DNA from: Clostridium_AM sp900759715
GTDB lineage: Bacteria > Bacillota > Clostridia > Clostridiales > Clostridiaceae
Direction of reading: 5' to 3'
NCBI GenBank assembly: GCA_900759715.1
Contig: CAAEXF010000139.1
Location: 1-64,000, forward strand
Length of the DNA: 64,000 nucleotides
How positions within the stretch are numbered: the stretch's first letter is position 1; each line of letters starts with the position of its first letter. The notes beneath the pieces are model-generated. The model ran no database searches, had not been told where the DNA came from, and saw only the letters and a list, made by a program, of their open reading frames with translations. Of the stretch, positions 1 to 8,662 are shown one piece after another. Made by a program: the position numbers and the translations under genes.

Positions 1-155
1 AAGGGTTTTAAGAGAACCTTAGAACTTTAGAGTTGTTTGAGCACAGCGAGTTCTCGAAAGTTCTTAGGTTGTCTTGAAACACAAACTTTAGACTGGCTAA
101 AAGTTTTTAACGTGCTGAATCCTGGAAACATATTCCGGCGTATAAGTTGACTTTC
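1..155 (-). repeat. Large palindromic repeat, family A, copy 1 (cut by window edge)
   Basis: This is part of an element seen again at 15336-15563 and 23512-23801. On the minus strand it reads GAAAGTCAACTTATAC, then GTTTCC, TTAAAAACTTTTAG, AGTCTAAAG and CCTAAGAACTT, in the same order as the left arms of the other two copies. The loop (minus strand CTCGCTGTGCTCAAAC) is also shared. The other arm runs off the window start, so the length is unknown. It is non-coding. The orientation is opposite to copies 2 and 3. Confidence 0.8.
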
Positions 156-281
156 GGTCAATTAACCCTATAGTGTGTTTTTAAAATTCATCATTTTTCG
201 ACATTAATATTTATAGTCAGCTAAAAGTATGAGTTCGTATAATATATATTTCAACCTATTGATTCATACTTTGAGATGATT

Positions 282-314
282 TAGACAATTTAAAAAAATG
301 TTATAGTATATAAT
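282..314 (+). promoter_or_regulatory. Putative promoter for the yjeM leader
   Basis: A perfect TATAAT lies at 309-314. The best -35-like hexamer, TAGACA at 282-287, is 21 bases upstream, which is longer than the ideal spacing. The site lies just before the structured leader at 335-400. The -10 is convincing and the -35 is weak. Confidence 0.35.
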
Positions 315-334
315 ACATTGACAATAAATTCACA

Positions 335-400
335 TAAGCAGAGAGCCAAAATCTGTGATTTTGTGCGAATCGCTTACTCCTCAGAGTTTACGAAGAGGAG
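335..400 (+). promoter_or_regulatory. Structured 5' leader of the yjeM-like gene (candidate riboswitch or attenuator)
   Basis: Three helices can be drawn. An outer TAAGC (335-339) pairs with GCTTA (372-376). Inside it is the perfect hairpin CAAAATC-TGT-GATTTTG (347-363). Directly after the outer helix comes CTCCTC (377-382) pairing with GAGGAG (395-400). The compact, contiguous arrangement about 120 bases before the start codon suggests a regulatory RNA. I do not recognise it as a known riboswitch class, and there is no clear U-run terminator. Confidence 0.4.
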
Positions 401-518
401 TTTCATAATTAAAAAGTTCTGCAGAGCTTTACAAACCAATATTTAACAATAAACAACAGGCATAATAAAATCTTACTAAAAATTAAAAAGAAATCGCAAT
501 AACCAAGGAGGATAAAAT

Positions 519-2045
519 ATGGCTTCAAATGCAAGTTCAACTAAAAAGTTAACGTTGATATCATTAGTATTAATGATTTTCACTTCTGTTTACGGATTTA
601 ATAATATTCCAAGATCCTTTTATAAGATGGGATATGCTGCAATTCCATGGTATATCTTATCAGGAATAGCATTCTTTATTCCTTTTGCATTAATGATGGC
701 TGAGTTTGGTGCAGCATTCAAAGATGAAAAAGGTGGAATCTACTCATGGATGGAAAAGTCTATAGGACCTAAATTCGCATTCATGGGAACATTCATGTGG
801 TATGCTTCTTATGTAATTTGGATGGTAAACGTTGCATCTGGTTTATGGGTTCCAGTTTCAAATGCTATATTTGGACAAGACACAACAAAGAACTGGCATT
901 TACTTGGGCTATCTGGACCAAAGACTCTAGGAATATTAGGAATACTATGGATAATATTTGTAACATATGTATCAAGTAAAGGTTTAGATAAAATTAAAAA
1001 AGTAACATCATTAGGTGGTACTGCGGTTGCAGCGCTAAATATAATTGTTTGGATTGGTGCTATAGCAGTACTTATAGGAAATCATGGACAATTAGCACAA
1101 CCAATCGAAGGATTAAAATCCTTTACACAGTCACCAAATCCTAAATTTGTTGGAAATACAATTGTTTCATTAGCATTCGTAGTTTATGCGATATTTGCAT
1201 ATGGTGGTATAGAAGTTGTTGGAGGTCTTGTTGACCAAACTGAAAATGCAGAAAAAACATTCCCTAAGGGTGTTCTTATATCAGCAGCAATAATATCAAT
1301 AGGATATTCAGCAGGTATATTCTTAGTTGGTATATTCACTAACTGGTCAAGCGTTATGAACACAGAAGGCGTTCACTTAGGAAACGCAAGTTATGTTGTT
1401 ATGGCTAATCTAGGATACGCACTTGGTACTGCTTTTGGAGCAAGCCAAGCTACTGCTACTATGATGGCTCATGGTGTTGCTAGATTCGTTGGACTTTCAA
1501 TGTTCTTAGCATTATCTGGTGCATTCTTTACACTAATGTTCTCTCCATTAAAACAATTAATTGAAGGAACTCCAGCTAAATTGTGGCCTGGAAAAATGGG
1601 AGAAATCAAAGATGGAATGCCAATAAACGCTATGTGGATTCAAGCAATCATAGTTTGTGCAATGATATTCCTAGTAGCTTTCGGTGGAGACTCAATGTCT
1701 AAATTCTTTGACATACTTGTTGCTATGACTAACGTAGCTATGACTCTTCCATATATGTTCCTAGCGGGTGCTTTCCCAGCATTTAAGAAAAAGACAGAAA
1801 TCAAAAAGCCATTTGAAGTATTTAAAACTCAAGGAAGTGCTAATTTATGGACTTTGGTAGTTATATTAACAGTAGGCTTTGCTAACATATTCTCAATAAT
1901 GGAACCAGCTATAAATGGTGATGTAAAAATTACGATTTGGAGTATAGCTGGACCAGTATTCTTCTCATTAGTTGCATGGATAATGTATAGCAGTTATCAA
2001 AAGAAAAATATTGGACAAAATAAAGATATAGATAGTGCAATATAA
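519..2045 (+). CDS. yjeM: YjeM-like glutamate/GABA-family amino-acid transporter
   Basis: A 508-residue integral membrane protein of the APC amino-acid/polyamine transporter superfamily, predicted to exchange or import an amino acid at the cytoplasmic membrane. The N-terminus (KLTLISLVLMIFTSVYGFNN) and motifs such as ALMMAEFGAAF, GGIYSW and FAYGGIEVVGGLVD match the E. coli YjeM family from start to end, as I recall that sequence. About 12 hydrophobic segments are visible and the length is normal for the family. The start ATG has an ideal AAGGAGG at 504-510, eight bases away. A long structured leader precedes it, and a terminator at 2064-2089 makes it monocistronic. The exact substrate of YjeM proteins is not well established, so glutamate/GABA is a family label only. 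Confidence 0.85.
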   Translation: MASNASSTKKLTLISLVLMIFTSVYGFNNIPRSFYKMGYAAIPWYILSGIAFFIPFALMMAEFGAAFKDEKGGIYSWMEKSIGPKFAFMGTFMWYASYVIWMVNVASGLWVPVSNAIFGQDTTKNWHLLGLSGPKTLGILGILWIIFVTYVSSKGLDKIKKVTSLGGTAVAALNIIVWIGAIAVLIGNHGQLAQPIEGLKSFTQSPNPKFVGNTIVSLAFVVYAIFAYGGIEVVGGLVDQTENAEKTFPKGVLISAAIISIGYSAGIFLVGIFTNWSSVMNTEGVHLGNASYVVMANLGYALGTAFGASQATATMMAHGVARFVGLSMFLALSGAFFTLMFSPLKQLIEGTPAKLWPGKMGEIKDGMPINAMWIQAIIVCAMIFLVAFGGDSMSKFFDILVAMTNVAMTLPYMFLAGAFPAFKKKTEIKKPFEVFKTQGSANLWTLVVILTVGFANIFSIMEPAINGDVKITIWSIAGPVFFSLVAWIMYSSYQKKNIGQNKDIDSAI

Positions 2046-2063
2046 TCATAATCTAAAGTATAG

Positions 2064-2089
2064 AGGGAGTTTTTACTCCCTTTATTTTT
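2064..2089 (+). terminator. Rho-independent terminator after yjeM
   Basis: AGGGAGT and ACTCCCT form a stem around a short T loop, followed by TTATTTTT. It separates yjeM from the aminopeptidase gene. Confidence 0.8.
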
Positions 2090-2118
2090 AAAAATTATTA
2101 TTTTTGGGGGTAATTTGT

Positions 2119-3519
2119 ATGAGCAAAGAGTTAACAAAAAAATATGAATATGCTTGGGATAAGTATTCTGATGATGAGTTGAAAAGTTTATTTGACCTAT
2201 CTGAAGGATACAAAGAATTTATGTCAAAATGCAAAACTGAAAGAGAGTGTGTGCATGAATTTATAGCTAGAGCAGAAAAGGCTGGATTTAAGAACTTAGA
2301 GGATATCATAAAGCAAAAGGGCTCATTGAAAGCTGGCGATAAAGTTTATGCTAACAACATGGATAAATCCTTAGCTATGTTTACTATTGGAACAAATGCT
2401 TTTAGCCAAGGAATGAGAATATTAGGAGCACATGTGGACTCACCAAGGATGGATTTAAAACAAAATCCGTTGTATGAAGATACTGATTTAGCTTTATTTG
2501 AAACCCATTATTATGGCGGTATAAAAAAATACCAATGGGTAACTCTTCCTCTTGCTATACATGGAGTTGTTGTTAGAAAAGATGGCACAAAAGTAAATAT
2601 TGTTATTGGAGAAGATGAAAAGGATCCTGTTGTTGGAGTATCTGATTTATTAATACATTTAGCAGCAGATCAGATGGATAAAAAGGCCAACAAGGTAATT
2701 GAAGGTGAAGACTTAAATGTATTAGTTGGAAGTATGCCAATTAGCGATAAGAATGCAAAGGATAGAGTTAAGCAAAACATATTAAGATTGCTAAATGAAA
2801 AATATGACATAACAGAAGAAGATTTTGTATCTGCTGAGCTTGAAATAGTTCCAGCAGGAAAAGCAAGAGACTTTGGACTAGATAAGAGCATGGTTATGGC
2901 ATATGGACATGATGATAGAATATGTTCTTATACTTCTTTTGAGGCTATGTTAAAAATGGAAAATCCAGAAAAAACTTGTGTAACTTTGTTAGTTGACAAA
3001 GAAGAAATAGGAAGTGTTGGAGCTACAGGTATGCATTCAAGATTCTTTGAAAATACAGTAGCTGAAATTATGGAGTTATGTGGAGAATATAGCGACATAA
3101 AGCTAAGAAGAACACTAAGAGATTCTAAAATGCTTTCATCAGATGTAACTGCTGCATATGATCCGAATTTCCCATCTGTTATGGAGAAAAAGAATACTGC
3201 ATATTTGGGAAAAGGTATAGTATTTAATAAGTACACAGGATCAAGAGGTAAGGCAGGTTCAAATGATGCTAACCCAGAGTATATAGCAGAAATAAGAGCT
3301 ATCTTAGATAAGCATAATGTAACATGGCAGACTTCAGAGCTTGGAAAAGTTGACCAGGGAGGCGGCGGTACTATAGCTTATATATTAGCTGAGTACGGAA
3401 TGAATGTTATAGACTGTGGTGTTGCTCTTCATAATATGCATGCTCCTTGGGAAATTGCAAGTAAAGCAGATATATATGAAGCTGCAAAAGGATATGAGGC
3501 TTTCTTAAAAGAAGCGTAA
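2119..3519 (+). CDS. apeA: M18 family zinc aminopeptidase
   Basis: A cytosolic metallo-aminopeptidase of 466 residues, the usual size of clostridial ApeA, which removes N-terminal residues from peptides. Expected M18 blocks are present in order: GAHVDSPRMDLKQNP (metal His and Asp), GHDDRICSY, DKEEIGSVGATGMHS (catalytic Glu pair), SSDVTAAYDPNFPS and HNMHAPWEIASKAD near the C-terminus (last metal His). A TTG at 2104 lies in frame, but it overlaps the ribosome binding site GGGGG at 2106-2110, so the ATG at 2119 is the better start. It lies between two terminators and is probably transcribed alone. Peptide scavenging fits a proteolytic clostridium. Confidence 0.92.
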   Translation: MSKELTKKYEYAWDKYSDDELKSLFDLSEGYKEFMSKCKTERECVHEFIARAEKAGFKNLEDIIKQKGSLKAGDKVYANNMDKSLAMFTIGTNAFSQGMRILGAHVDSPRMDLKQNPLYEDTDLALFETHYYGGIKKYQWVTLPLAIHGVVVRKDGTKVNIVIGEDEKDPVVGVSDLLIHLAADQMDKKANKVIEGEDLNVLVGSMPISDKNAKDRVKQNILRLLNEKYDITEEDFVSAELEIVPAGKARDFGLDKSMVMAYGHDDRICSYTSFEAMLKMENPEKTCVTLLVDKEEIGSVGATGMHSRFFENTVAEIMELCGEYSDIKLRRTLRDSKMLSSDVTAAYDPNFPSVMEKKNTAYLGKGIVFNKYTGSRGKAGSNDANPEYIAEIRAILDKHNVTWQTSELGKVDQGGGGTIAYILAEYGMNVIDCGVALHNMHAPWEIASKADIYEAAKGYEAFLKEA

Positions 3520-3520
3520 T

Positions 3521-3545
3521 AAAAATAATGCGAAGCATTATTTTT
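3521..3545. terminator. Terminator after apeA
   Basis: A perfect 11-bp hairpin, AAAAATAATGC-GAA-GCATTATTTTT, begins two bases after the stop codon and ends in a T-run. It is symmetric, so it could act in both directions. Confidence 0.8.
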
Positions 3546-3717
3546 AGAGGACAGTTGACAGTGAAGGTGAGTTTTCTTCCTTGCGTCAGAAAACTATTAT
3601 AAAAGTTCAAATAATAAATATTAGAGTTTAAATAGGGATGATTTTATTCCTTGTGTCATAAAATCTTTAAAACATAGGTTTTCTGACGCAGGAAAAAAAC
3701 CATCCTTATTTGTTATT
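3546..3717. repeat. Family B intergenic repeat, degenerate copy
   Basis: GAGGACAGTTGACAGTGAAG, followed by TTTTCTTCCTTGCGTCAGAAAAC, is nearly identical to the left arm of the element at 20985-21155. The segment from 3631 (GGGATGATTTTATTCC then TGTCATAAAATC) looks like a diverged second unit. The sequence near 3676-3702 (GGTTTTCTGACGCAGGAAA) is the inverted partner of 3571-3594. It is non-coding. Confidence 0.65.
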
Positions 3718-3738
3718 TAATCACTATTGCAGAAAATT

Positions 3739-3747
3739 TGCTATAAT
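3739..3747 (+). promoter_or_regulatory. Extended -10 promoter of the PP2C-like gene
   Basis: TGCTATAAT is a consensus extended -10 element 34 bases before the start codon. No good -35 is visible, which such promoters tolerate. Confidence 0.45.
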
Positions 3748-3780
3748 ATATTAAGTTACATATAGATTGGAGATGTTTTT

Positions 3781-4623
3781 ATGCACTTTACAAACTATAA
3801 CTCTATATCCTTTCCCAGCAATAAAAATAACGAAGATATAGTTTTTGCTTCTAACACCTATGGTTGGGTAATTGATGGAGCAACTGGGCTTGCTAAAAAG
3901 AACATTACAGGTTGCTCTAGTGATGCAGCTTGGTTTGTAAAAGCCTGGGATGAGTATCTTAAGAAGAATATAGATAATATGTCTTTGACTTTAAAACAAA
4001 TAATAAATAATGGAATGGAATTTGTTAAAAGGGAGTTTTATAAACTAGATAAGACGAATTCAATAGACAAACTTAGCACACCCTCTGCATCTATTGCGCT
4101 TATACGAATTAATAATAATAAAATTGAATATTTTTTGCTAGGAGATTGTACATTAGTAGCTGAAAATGTTGATGGTAAGCATATTAAAGTAAAAGATAAA
4201 AGTGTAGAAAAACTTGATGGTATTGCAATAGAAGAGTTAAAAAAATATATGAAAGAGGAAGGTCTAGGATTTAATGAAGCCAGAAATAGAGTGAATGATT
4301 TATTAATTAAACATAGACTATTAAAAAATACTCCTAAAGGTTACTGGGTTTTAGAGTTTAATAGGGAAGCTATTGATAATGCTATCATAGGAGAGTTGGA
4401 ACTTGAACAATATAAAAAGTTTCTATTAATGTCTGATGGCTTTGCAGCCATAGCGGATGTCTATAAATATATTGAGCATTCAAATATTATCGGAGCAGTA
4501 GAAGAATTAGGTTTAAACAGAGTATATGAAATTATAAGAAAGATTGAAAATGAAGATATTGATATGAAAAAATACCCTAGATTAAAAGCAGGGGACGATG
4601 CATCGGCAATTATTTTTTGCTAA
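3781..4623 (+). CDS. PP2C-like serine/threonine phosphatase domain protein
   Basis: A 280-residue soluble protein with the metal-binding skeleton of PP2C/PPM phosphatases. NEDIVF and GWVIDGATGL stand near the N-terminus (the DGxTG-type Asp/Gly motif), YFLLGDC in the middle, LLMSDGF near residue 220 and AGDDASAIIF at the C-terminus (the GDD metal site). It probably removes phosphate from Ser/Thr of protein substrates in the cytoplasm, but divergent members can be inactive. The start ATG follows TTGGAGAT at 3767-3774. It has its own promoter and terminator. No partner kinase is adjacent. The family assignment is firm; the substrate is unknown. Confidence 0.75.
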   Translation: MHFTNYNSISFPSNKNNEDIVFASNTYGWVIDGATGLAKKNITGCSSDAAWFVKAWDEYLKKNIDNMSLTLKQIINNGMEFVKREFYKLDKTNSIDKLSTPSASIALIRINNNKIEYFLLGDCTLVAENVDGKHIKVKDKSVEKLDGIAIEELKKYMKEEGLGFNEARNRVNDLLIKHRLLKNTPKGYWVLEFNREAIDNAIIGELELEQYKKFLLMSDGFAAIADVYKYIEHSNIIGAVEELGLNRVYEIIRKIENEDIDMKKYPRLKAGDDASAIIFC

Positions 4624-4627
4624 TAAT

Positions 4628-4667
4628 AAGGAGGATTTCTATTTTTGTAGAAATCATCCTTATTTTG
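4628..4667 (+). terminator. Terminator after the PP2C-like gene
   Basis: AAGGAGGATTTCTA pairs with TAGAAATCATCCTT around a short T-rich loop, followed by ATTTTGT. The stem has 13 of 14 pairs. Confidence 0.8.
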
Positions 4668-4745
4668 TATTATAGTTGTTTTCCTTGTGAGAAAATAGTG
4701 GTATAATTATAATGAAATTGGAATTTAGGAAGGTATTTTATATTT

Positions 4746-5198
4746 ATGATAAAGATAACCATAGTTGAACTATTATTTAGAGCTATTCCTGAATCATTTT
4801 TATTTATATGGACAAGTTATATTTTCGCACATCTAAGTATTGAAAAAAAGAGATATTTTATATCAAGTATTCTTTCTGCTGTGAGTATATACTTAATAAG
4901 ACTATTACCTATTAATATTGGTGTTAACATTATTATTACTTCTGCAGTTTATATCATTATAACAGCATCAATAAATAAAATACCTATTATGAAAGCAATA
5001 TCATCTATAATGGGTTCTACAATACTATTATCGATATGTGAATCTTTAAATGTATTCGTTTTAAATTGGCTAAAAGTTGATATGCAAATAATAGTAGATA
5101 AACCCTTAATAAAAATACTATATTTTACTCCTTCACTAATGTTATTTGGAAGTATTGTTTTGTTATTATATATTAAAGTACAGAAAGAAGGAAGATGA
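4746..5198 (+). CDS. Membrane protein encoded upstream of agrB
   Basis: A 150-residue, very hydrophobic protein with about five predicted membrane segments and almost no soluble part. No catalytic motif is recognised. Its stop overlaps the agrB start by four bases (ATGA), so translation is probably coupled and the two belong to one operon. Its size and hydrophobicity recall the membrane sensor half of AgrC-type receptors, but no kinase domain follows. I therefore call it only an agr-linked membrane protein. A role in sensing, exporting or processing the peptide signal is inference from position. Confidence 0.65.
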   Translation: MIKITIVELLFRAIPESFLFIWTSYIFAHLSIEKKRYFISSILSAVSIYLIRLLPINIGVNIIITSAVYIIITASINKIPIMKAISSIMGSTILLSICESLNVFVLNWLKVDMQIIVDKPLIKILYFTPSLMLFGSIVLLLYIKVQKEGR

Positions 5199-5863
5199 TT
5201 GGAGAAATGTTTTTAATTGAAAGAATTTCAAATAAAGTAGGATATAAGGTTGCTTCTTCATTAAAATTGGATAAGGATCAAGAAGAAATTATTGCCTATG
5301 GAGCATTTTGTTTGATGCAGGTTTTATGGGCCATTTTTTGGGTTATATTATTTGGAACAATTTTCAATGTATTAACAGATGCTCTAATTGTTACCTTTAC
5401 TATTGCATTACTAAGAAAATATTCAGGGGGAGCTCATTTTAGTTCTCCAAATAGTTGCGCAATAATTGGAGGAGTTGTCTGTACGGCTTTAGCATTAATC
5501 ACTAATAAAATATTACCGCTATTCGATATTAAAATATTAATTCTTATAGGAGCCATATGTTTAATGGGTTCATACTTCATTGTTAATAAGCTTGCTCCTG
5601 TAGATAGTTCCGCTAAACCAATAAGAAAAGTCGAAACAAGACAACGTTTAAAAAGACAATCTATTTTAACTCTTAGTGTACTACTCGTAATTATGGTTAT
5701 ATTACTATCTATTTATTTTAGATATAATAATAGCTTTTCATTAAAAAGTGCAGAATCAATGTGCATAGGTATTATGTGGCAGGTCTTAACACTTACATCT
5801 ATAGGACACAATATTTTCAACAAAATAGATAACTTTTTAAAATTTAAAAAAGGGAGGAACTAA
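5195..5863 (+). CDS. agrB: AgrB: accessory gene regulator membrane endopeptidase
   Basis: A 222-residue membrane cysteine endopeptidase that cleaves and cyclises the AgrD propeptide into an autoinducing thiolactone peptide. The active pair is visible in KYSGGAHFSSPNSC, with His81 and Cys88 seven residues apart as in staphylococcal AgrB. Six hydrophobic stretches follow the family pattern. The chosen start overlaps the preceding gene by four bases behind GAAGGAA. An in-frame ATG at 5207 is possible but is only two bases from its GGAG. agrD follows after one base. No agrC/agrA pair is present; a histidine kinase gene lies downstream. Confidence 0.9.
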   Translation: MIGEMFLIERISNKVGYKVASSLKLDKDQEEIIAYGAFCLMQVLWAIFWVILFGTIFNVLTDALIVTFTIALLRKYSGGAHFSSPNSCAIIGGVVCTALALITNKILPLFDIKILILIGAICLMGSYFIVNKLAPVDSSAKPIRKVETRQRLKRQSILTLSVLLVIMVILLSIYFRYNNSFSLKSAESMCIGIMWQVLTLTSIGHNIFNKIDNFLKFKKGRN

Positions 5864-5864
5864 A

Positions 5865-6002
5865 ATGAAAAAGAGATTTATGAGAATTATCATGGGGTTG
5901 GGAGCTAGTGTACTTACAATTTTTGCTCTTTCAACATCAGCATCAGCATGCTTTATAGCATCATATCAACCTAAAGAGCCAAAATGTCTTAGAGAAGAAT
6001 AA
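5865..6002 (+). CDS. agrD: AgrD: autoinducing-peptide precursor
   Basis: A 45-residue peptide gene right behind agrB, with AGGGAGGA at 5850-5857. It has the AgrD layout: a basic start (MKKRFMR), an amphipathic hydrophobic helix, a small-residue stretch (STSASA), a cysteine, then an acidic proline-containing tail ending QPKEPKCLREE. By alignment with staphylococcal AgrD, where five residues separate the ring end from the conserved PK, the predicted five-residue thiolactone ring is CFIAS starting at Cys29. The exocyclic tail of the mature signal cannot be told from sequence. AgrB would cleave after the ring. It is easily missed because of its size. Confidence 0.85.
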   Translation: MKKRFMRIIMGLGASVLTIFALSTSASACFIASYQPKEPKCLREE

Positions 6003-6011
6003 TACTGTAAT

Positions 6012-6045
6012 AATATAAGGATCGTATTTTCGGTCCTTATATTAT
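6012..6045 (+). terminator. Terminator-like hairpin after agrD
   Basis: AATATAAGGATC pairs with GGTCCTTATATT around GTATTTTC. The following bases (ATTAATAATAAAAATAT) are A/T-rich rather than a pure T-run, so termination may be partial and some transcripts may run on into the kinase gene. Confidence 0.65.
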
Positions 6046-6075
6046 TAATAATAAAAATATGTGGGTGTGAGAATT

Positions 6076-7920
6076 ATGGATAATTTTGAACATAGTAGAG
6101 AAAAAAATATAAATGATATTATATCTGTTGTAAAGTTAGCGTCATTATTTTTTTGTGCAATAATTGTTTATAATAGAATCTTGGTGAAGGATCAAGTAAT
6201 TACCAGTACCATGGCTGATAATTTTAGCATAGTTGTATTTGGCGTAATAACAGGAGTAATAATAGTTATTTATTGGATATGGACACTTCTTTCAACAAAT
6301 AAAGCTTTGTCTAAATACAGTAAAAAAATCGAAATTGTCGAAAACTTTATATTTATCCTAATATTCTCAATTCTTATTGTTAAATCAGACGCTCATTTAA
6401 GCCAGTATAAATTTTTATTCTTATTTATAATTATTTCATCAACCTTGCAATTAGGTATGAAGTATGGAATGGCTACTGCTATAGTATCATCTATAATAAT
6501 ATTAATGATAGATTTAATATATGGACCCAAAGGTTCTGTTAACATGTATTTTGAAAATGATTTAATTTTAGCAGGTGTTTTTATTTTGACGGCCTGGCCC
6601 TTAGGATACTATGTAAAAATTGAAAATGAAAATATAAAGAGAAAAAATGAGCAGCTTAAAGAACTGAATAAGGAACTAAATGAAAAGGACAGACAACGTA
6701 AGTATATGGAAGGAGTACTTCTAAAAAACGAAGCTTGTTACAATTTGCTTATTCAGAATTCTAGAGATGCTATTTTTGTTCATCGTGATTATAAATTAAT
6801 ATTTTCAAATGAAGGTGCGGCAAAGCTTATTGGTTTCATCAATGCAGAAGAGTTAATCGGAAAATCAATTTTAGATTTTATCCCTAGTGATGAAAAAGAT
6901 AGCATGAAAGAAAAGTTCCTAAAGGTATATGATGAAAAAGCCATTATGTTGACTTTTGAAGATAAAATAGAAAAAAATAATGGGGAGATAGCTGTTGTAC
7001 AAAACACATCTACCTATTTTATATATGAAGGTAAACCAACAATACTAAGCATATTTCGTGACATTACACCGGAAAAGCAAGTAGAAAAATTACAAAAGGA
7101 TGTAGAAAAAAATATAGAGCTATTAAAAGAAACCCGTGAATTCAATAAGTTTATCACAGAATTTTTCTCCAATATTTCTCACGAATTGAAGACCCCTTTA
7201 AATGTTATATTTGCTGCTGTACAGGTATTAAACTTGTACAATAATACTGGGGAAGAATTTAAAGATAAACAAAATAAGTATTTAGAAGTTATGCGGCAAA
7301 ACTGCTATAGGCTTATGAGATTAATTAATAATTTATTGGATATAACTAGAGTAGATTCAGGATTTCTTAAACTTAATGCTCAAAATTATAACATTATAAG
7401 TGTTATAGAAGATATAACATTGTCTGTTGCTTCCTATATAGAAGATAAAGGAATAAGTCTTATATTTGACACTAGTGTAGAAGAAAAGATAATGGCCTTC
7501 GATCCATATAAAATCGAACGAATCATTCTTAATCTGCTTTCAAATGCAATTAAGTTTACTAACCCTGAAGGCGAAATATATGTAAATATAATTGATATGG
7601 AGAGCAGTGTTACTATTTCTGTAAGGGATACTGGTGTAGGAATACCAGAAGACAAGCTTCAAGTAATATTTGAAAGATTCGGGCAAGTGGATAAAACATT
7701 AAGCAGAAATCGTGAAGGAAGTGGTATTGGGTTGTCACTTGTTAAGTCTTTTGTAGAAATGCACGGTGGAAAAATTCATGCTAAAAGCAAATTAGGCGTT
7801 GGAAGTGAGTTTATTATTGAGCTCCCTGCAGTGGTTTTGAAAGAAAATGAGGACGAAAGTTTTACACACGAAACAAACACTGAAAGAATTAATATCGAGT
7901 TTTCTGATATATATAAATAA
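6076..7920 (+). CDS. PAS-containing membrane sensor histidine kinase (orphan)
   Basis: A 614-residue sensor kinase. Order: about six membrane segments (residues 15-190), a charged coiled coil (190-215), a PAS domain (about 220-345), HisKA with the phospho-accepting His near residue 369 in NISHELKTPLN, then HATPase with N box NLLSNAIKFT, G1 DTGVGIP, F box IFERFGQVD and G2 GSGIGLSL. An in-frame GTG at 6061 has no ribosome binding site; ATG 6076 follows GGTGTGAG. No response regulator is adjacent. Clostridial orphan kinases of this build often phosphorylate Spo0A; that is family knowledge, not shown here. Its place after agrBD makes it a candidate reader of the Agr signal, though it does not resemble AgrC. 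Confidence 0.85.
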   Translation: MDNFEHSREKNINDIISVVKLASLFFCAIIVYNRILVKDQVITSTMADNFSIVVFGVITGVIIVIYWIWTLLSTNKALSKYSKKIEIVENFIFILIFSILIVKSDAHLSQYKFLFLFIIISSTLQLGMKYGMATAIVSSIIILMIDLIYGPKGSVNMYFENDLILAGVFILTAWPLGYYVKIENENIKRKNEQLKELNKELNEKDRQRKYMEGVLLKNEACYNLLIQNSRDAIFVHRDYKLIFSNEGAAKLIGFINAEELIGKSILDFIPSDEKDSMKEKFLKVYDEKAIMLTFEDKIEKNNGEIAVVQNTSTYFIYEGKPTILSIFRDITPEKQVEKLQKDVEKNIELLKETREFNKFITEFFSNISHELKTPLNVIFAAVQVLNLYNNTGEEFKDKQNKYLEVMRQNCYRLMRLINNLLDITRVDSGFLKLNAQNYNIISVIEDITLSVASYIEDKGISLIFDTSVEEKIMAFDPYKIERIILNLLSNAIKFTNPEGEIYVNIIDMESSVTISVRDTGVGIPEDKLQVIFERFGQVDKTLSRNREGSGIGLSLVKSFVEMHGGKIHAKSKLGVGSEFIIELPAVVLKENEDESFTHETNTERINIEFSDIYK

Positions 7921-7979
7921 CGGTTACTGGGAAATCGTAGGTATATGCTAGTTAATTATTATAAATCTAAATAATATGT

Positions 7980-8008
7980 TTGACATCCTCGACAAATTTT
8001 GATATTTT
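7980..8008 (+). promoter_or_regulatory. Promoter of the acetate transporter gene
   Basis: A consensus -35 TTGACA (7980-7985) and a -10-like TATTTT (8003-8008) are separated by 17 bases, about 30 bases before the GGGGGG ribosome binding site. Confidence 0.55.
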
Positions 8009-8041
8009 CTTATAAGAATATATTATTATAGGGGGGTACTC

Positions 8042-8659
8042 ATGAGTACGAGTCAAACACAAAATGTTAAAATTTTAAACTGTGATCCTTCAGCATTAGG
8101 CCTATTTGGACTAGCTATGGTAACACTTGTAGCATCATCACAAAAGTTAGGGTTAACACAAGGAACTTCTTTTGTATTACCTTGGGCAATTTTTCTTGGT
8201 GGTTTTGCACAACTATTTGCTTGCTTAAATGATTCAAAAAGACAAAACGTTTTTGGAACAACTGCTTTTGGAGCATATGCATTCTTTTGGTTTGCAGTAG
8301 GAACTTCTTGGATGATTAAAGACGGAGTTTTCGGACAAACTTTAGCATCCACAGTAGATGCTAAACAACTAGGATTTGCTTATATAGGATATTTAATATT
8401 TACTATATTTATGACTATAGGAGCGGCTGAAACAAATAAGGTATTGTTTATAATATTTTTCCTTATAAACTTTTTGTTTTTAGGTTTATCACTTAGCGCA
8501 TTTGGAATTATGCCTGAGTTTTCACACGAACTAGCTGCGTACTCAGAGTTATTCATATCAATTTTTTCTTTTTATGGTTCTGCAGCATCAGTTTTAAATC
8601 CACACTTTGGCAGAACATTCTTACCAATAGGAAAACCTTTTGGAATATTTAAAAAGTAA
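8042..8659 (+). CDS. satP: Acetate uptake transporter, GPR1/FUN34/SatP family
   Basis: A 205-residue protein with six hydrophobic helices, the size of bacterial SatP (YaaH). The family signature near the N-terminus is recognisable as DPSALGLFGLAMVTLV, equivalent to NPAPLGLxGF in E. coli. It carries acetate, and in some members succinate or other short acids, across the cytoplasmic membrane. The start ATG has GGGGGG at 8031-8036. It is monocistronic, with its own promoter and a shared bidirectional terminator at 8663-8706. Acetate movement fits a fermenting anaerobe. Confidence 0.85.
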   Translation: MSTSQTQNVKILNCDPSALGLFGLAMVTLVASSQKLGLTQGTSFVLPWAIFLGGFAQLFACLNDSKRQNVFGTTAFGAYAFFWFAVGTSWMIKDGVFGQTLASTVDAKQLGFAYIGYLIFTIFMTIGAAETNKVLFIIFFLINFLFLGLSLSAFGIMPEFSHELAAYSELFISIFSFYGSAASVLNPHFGRTFLPIGKPFGIFKK

Positions 8660-8662
8660 GAT

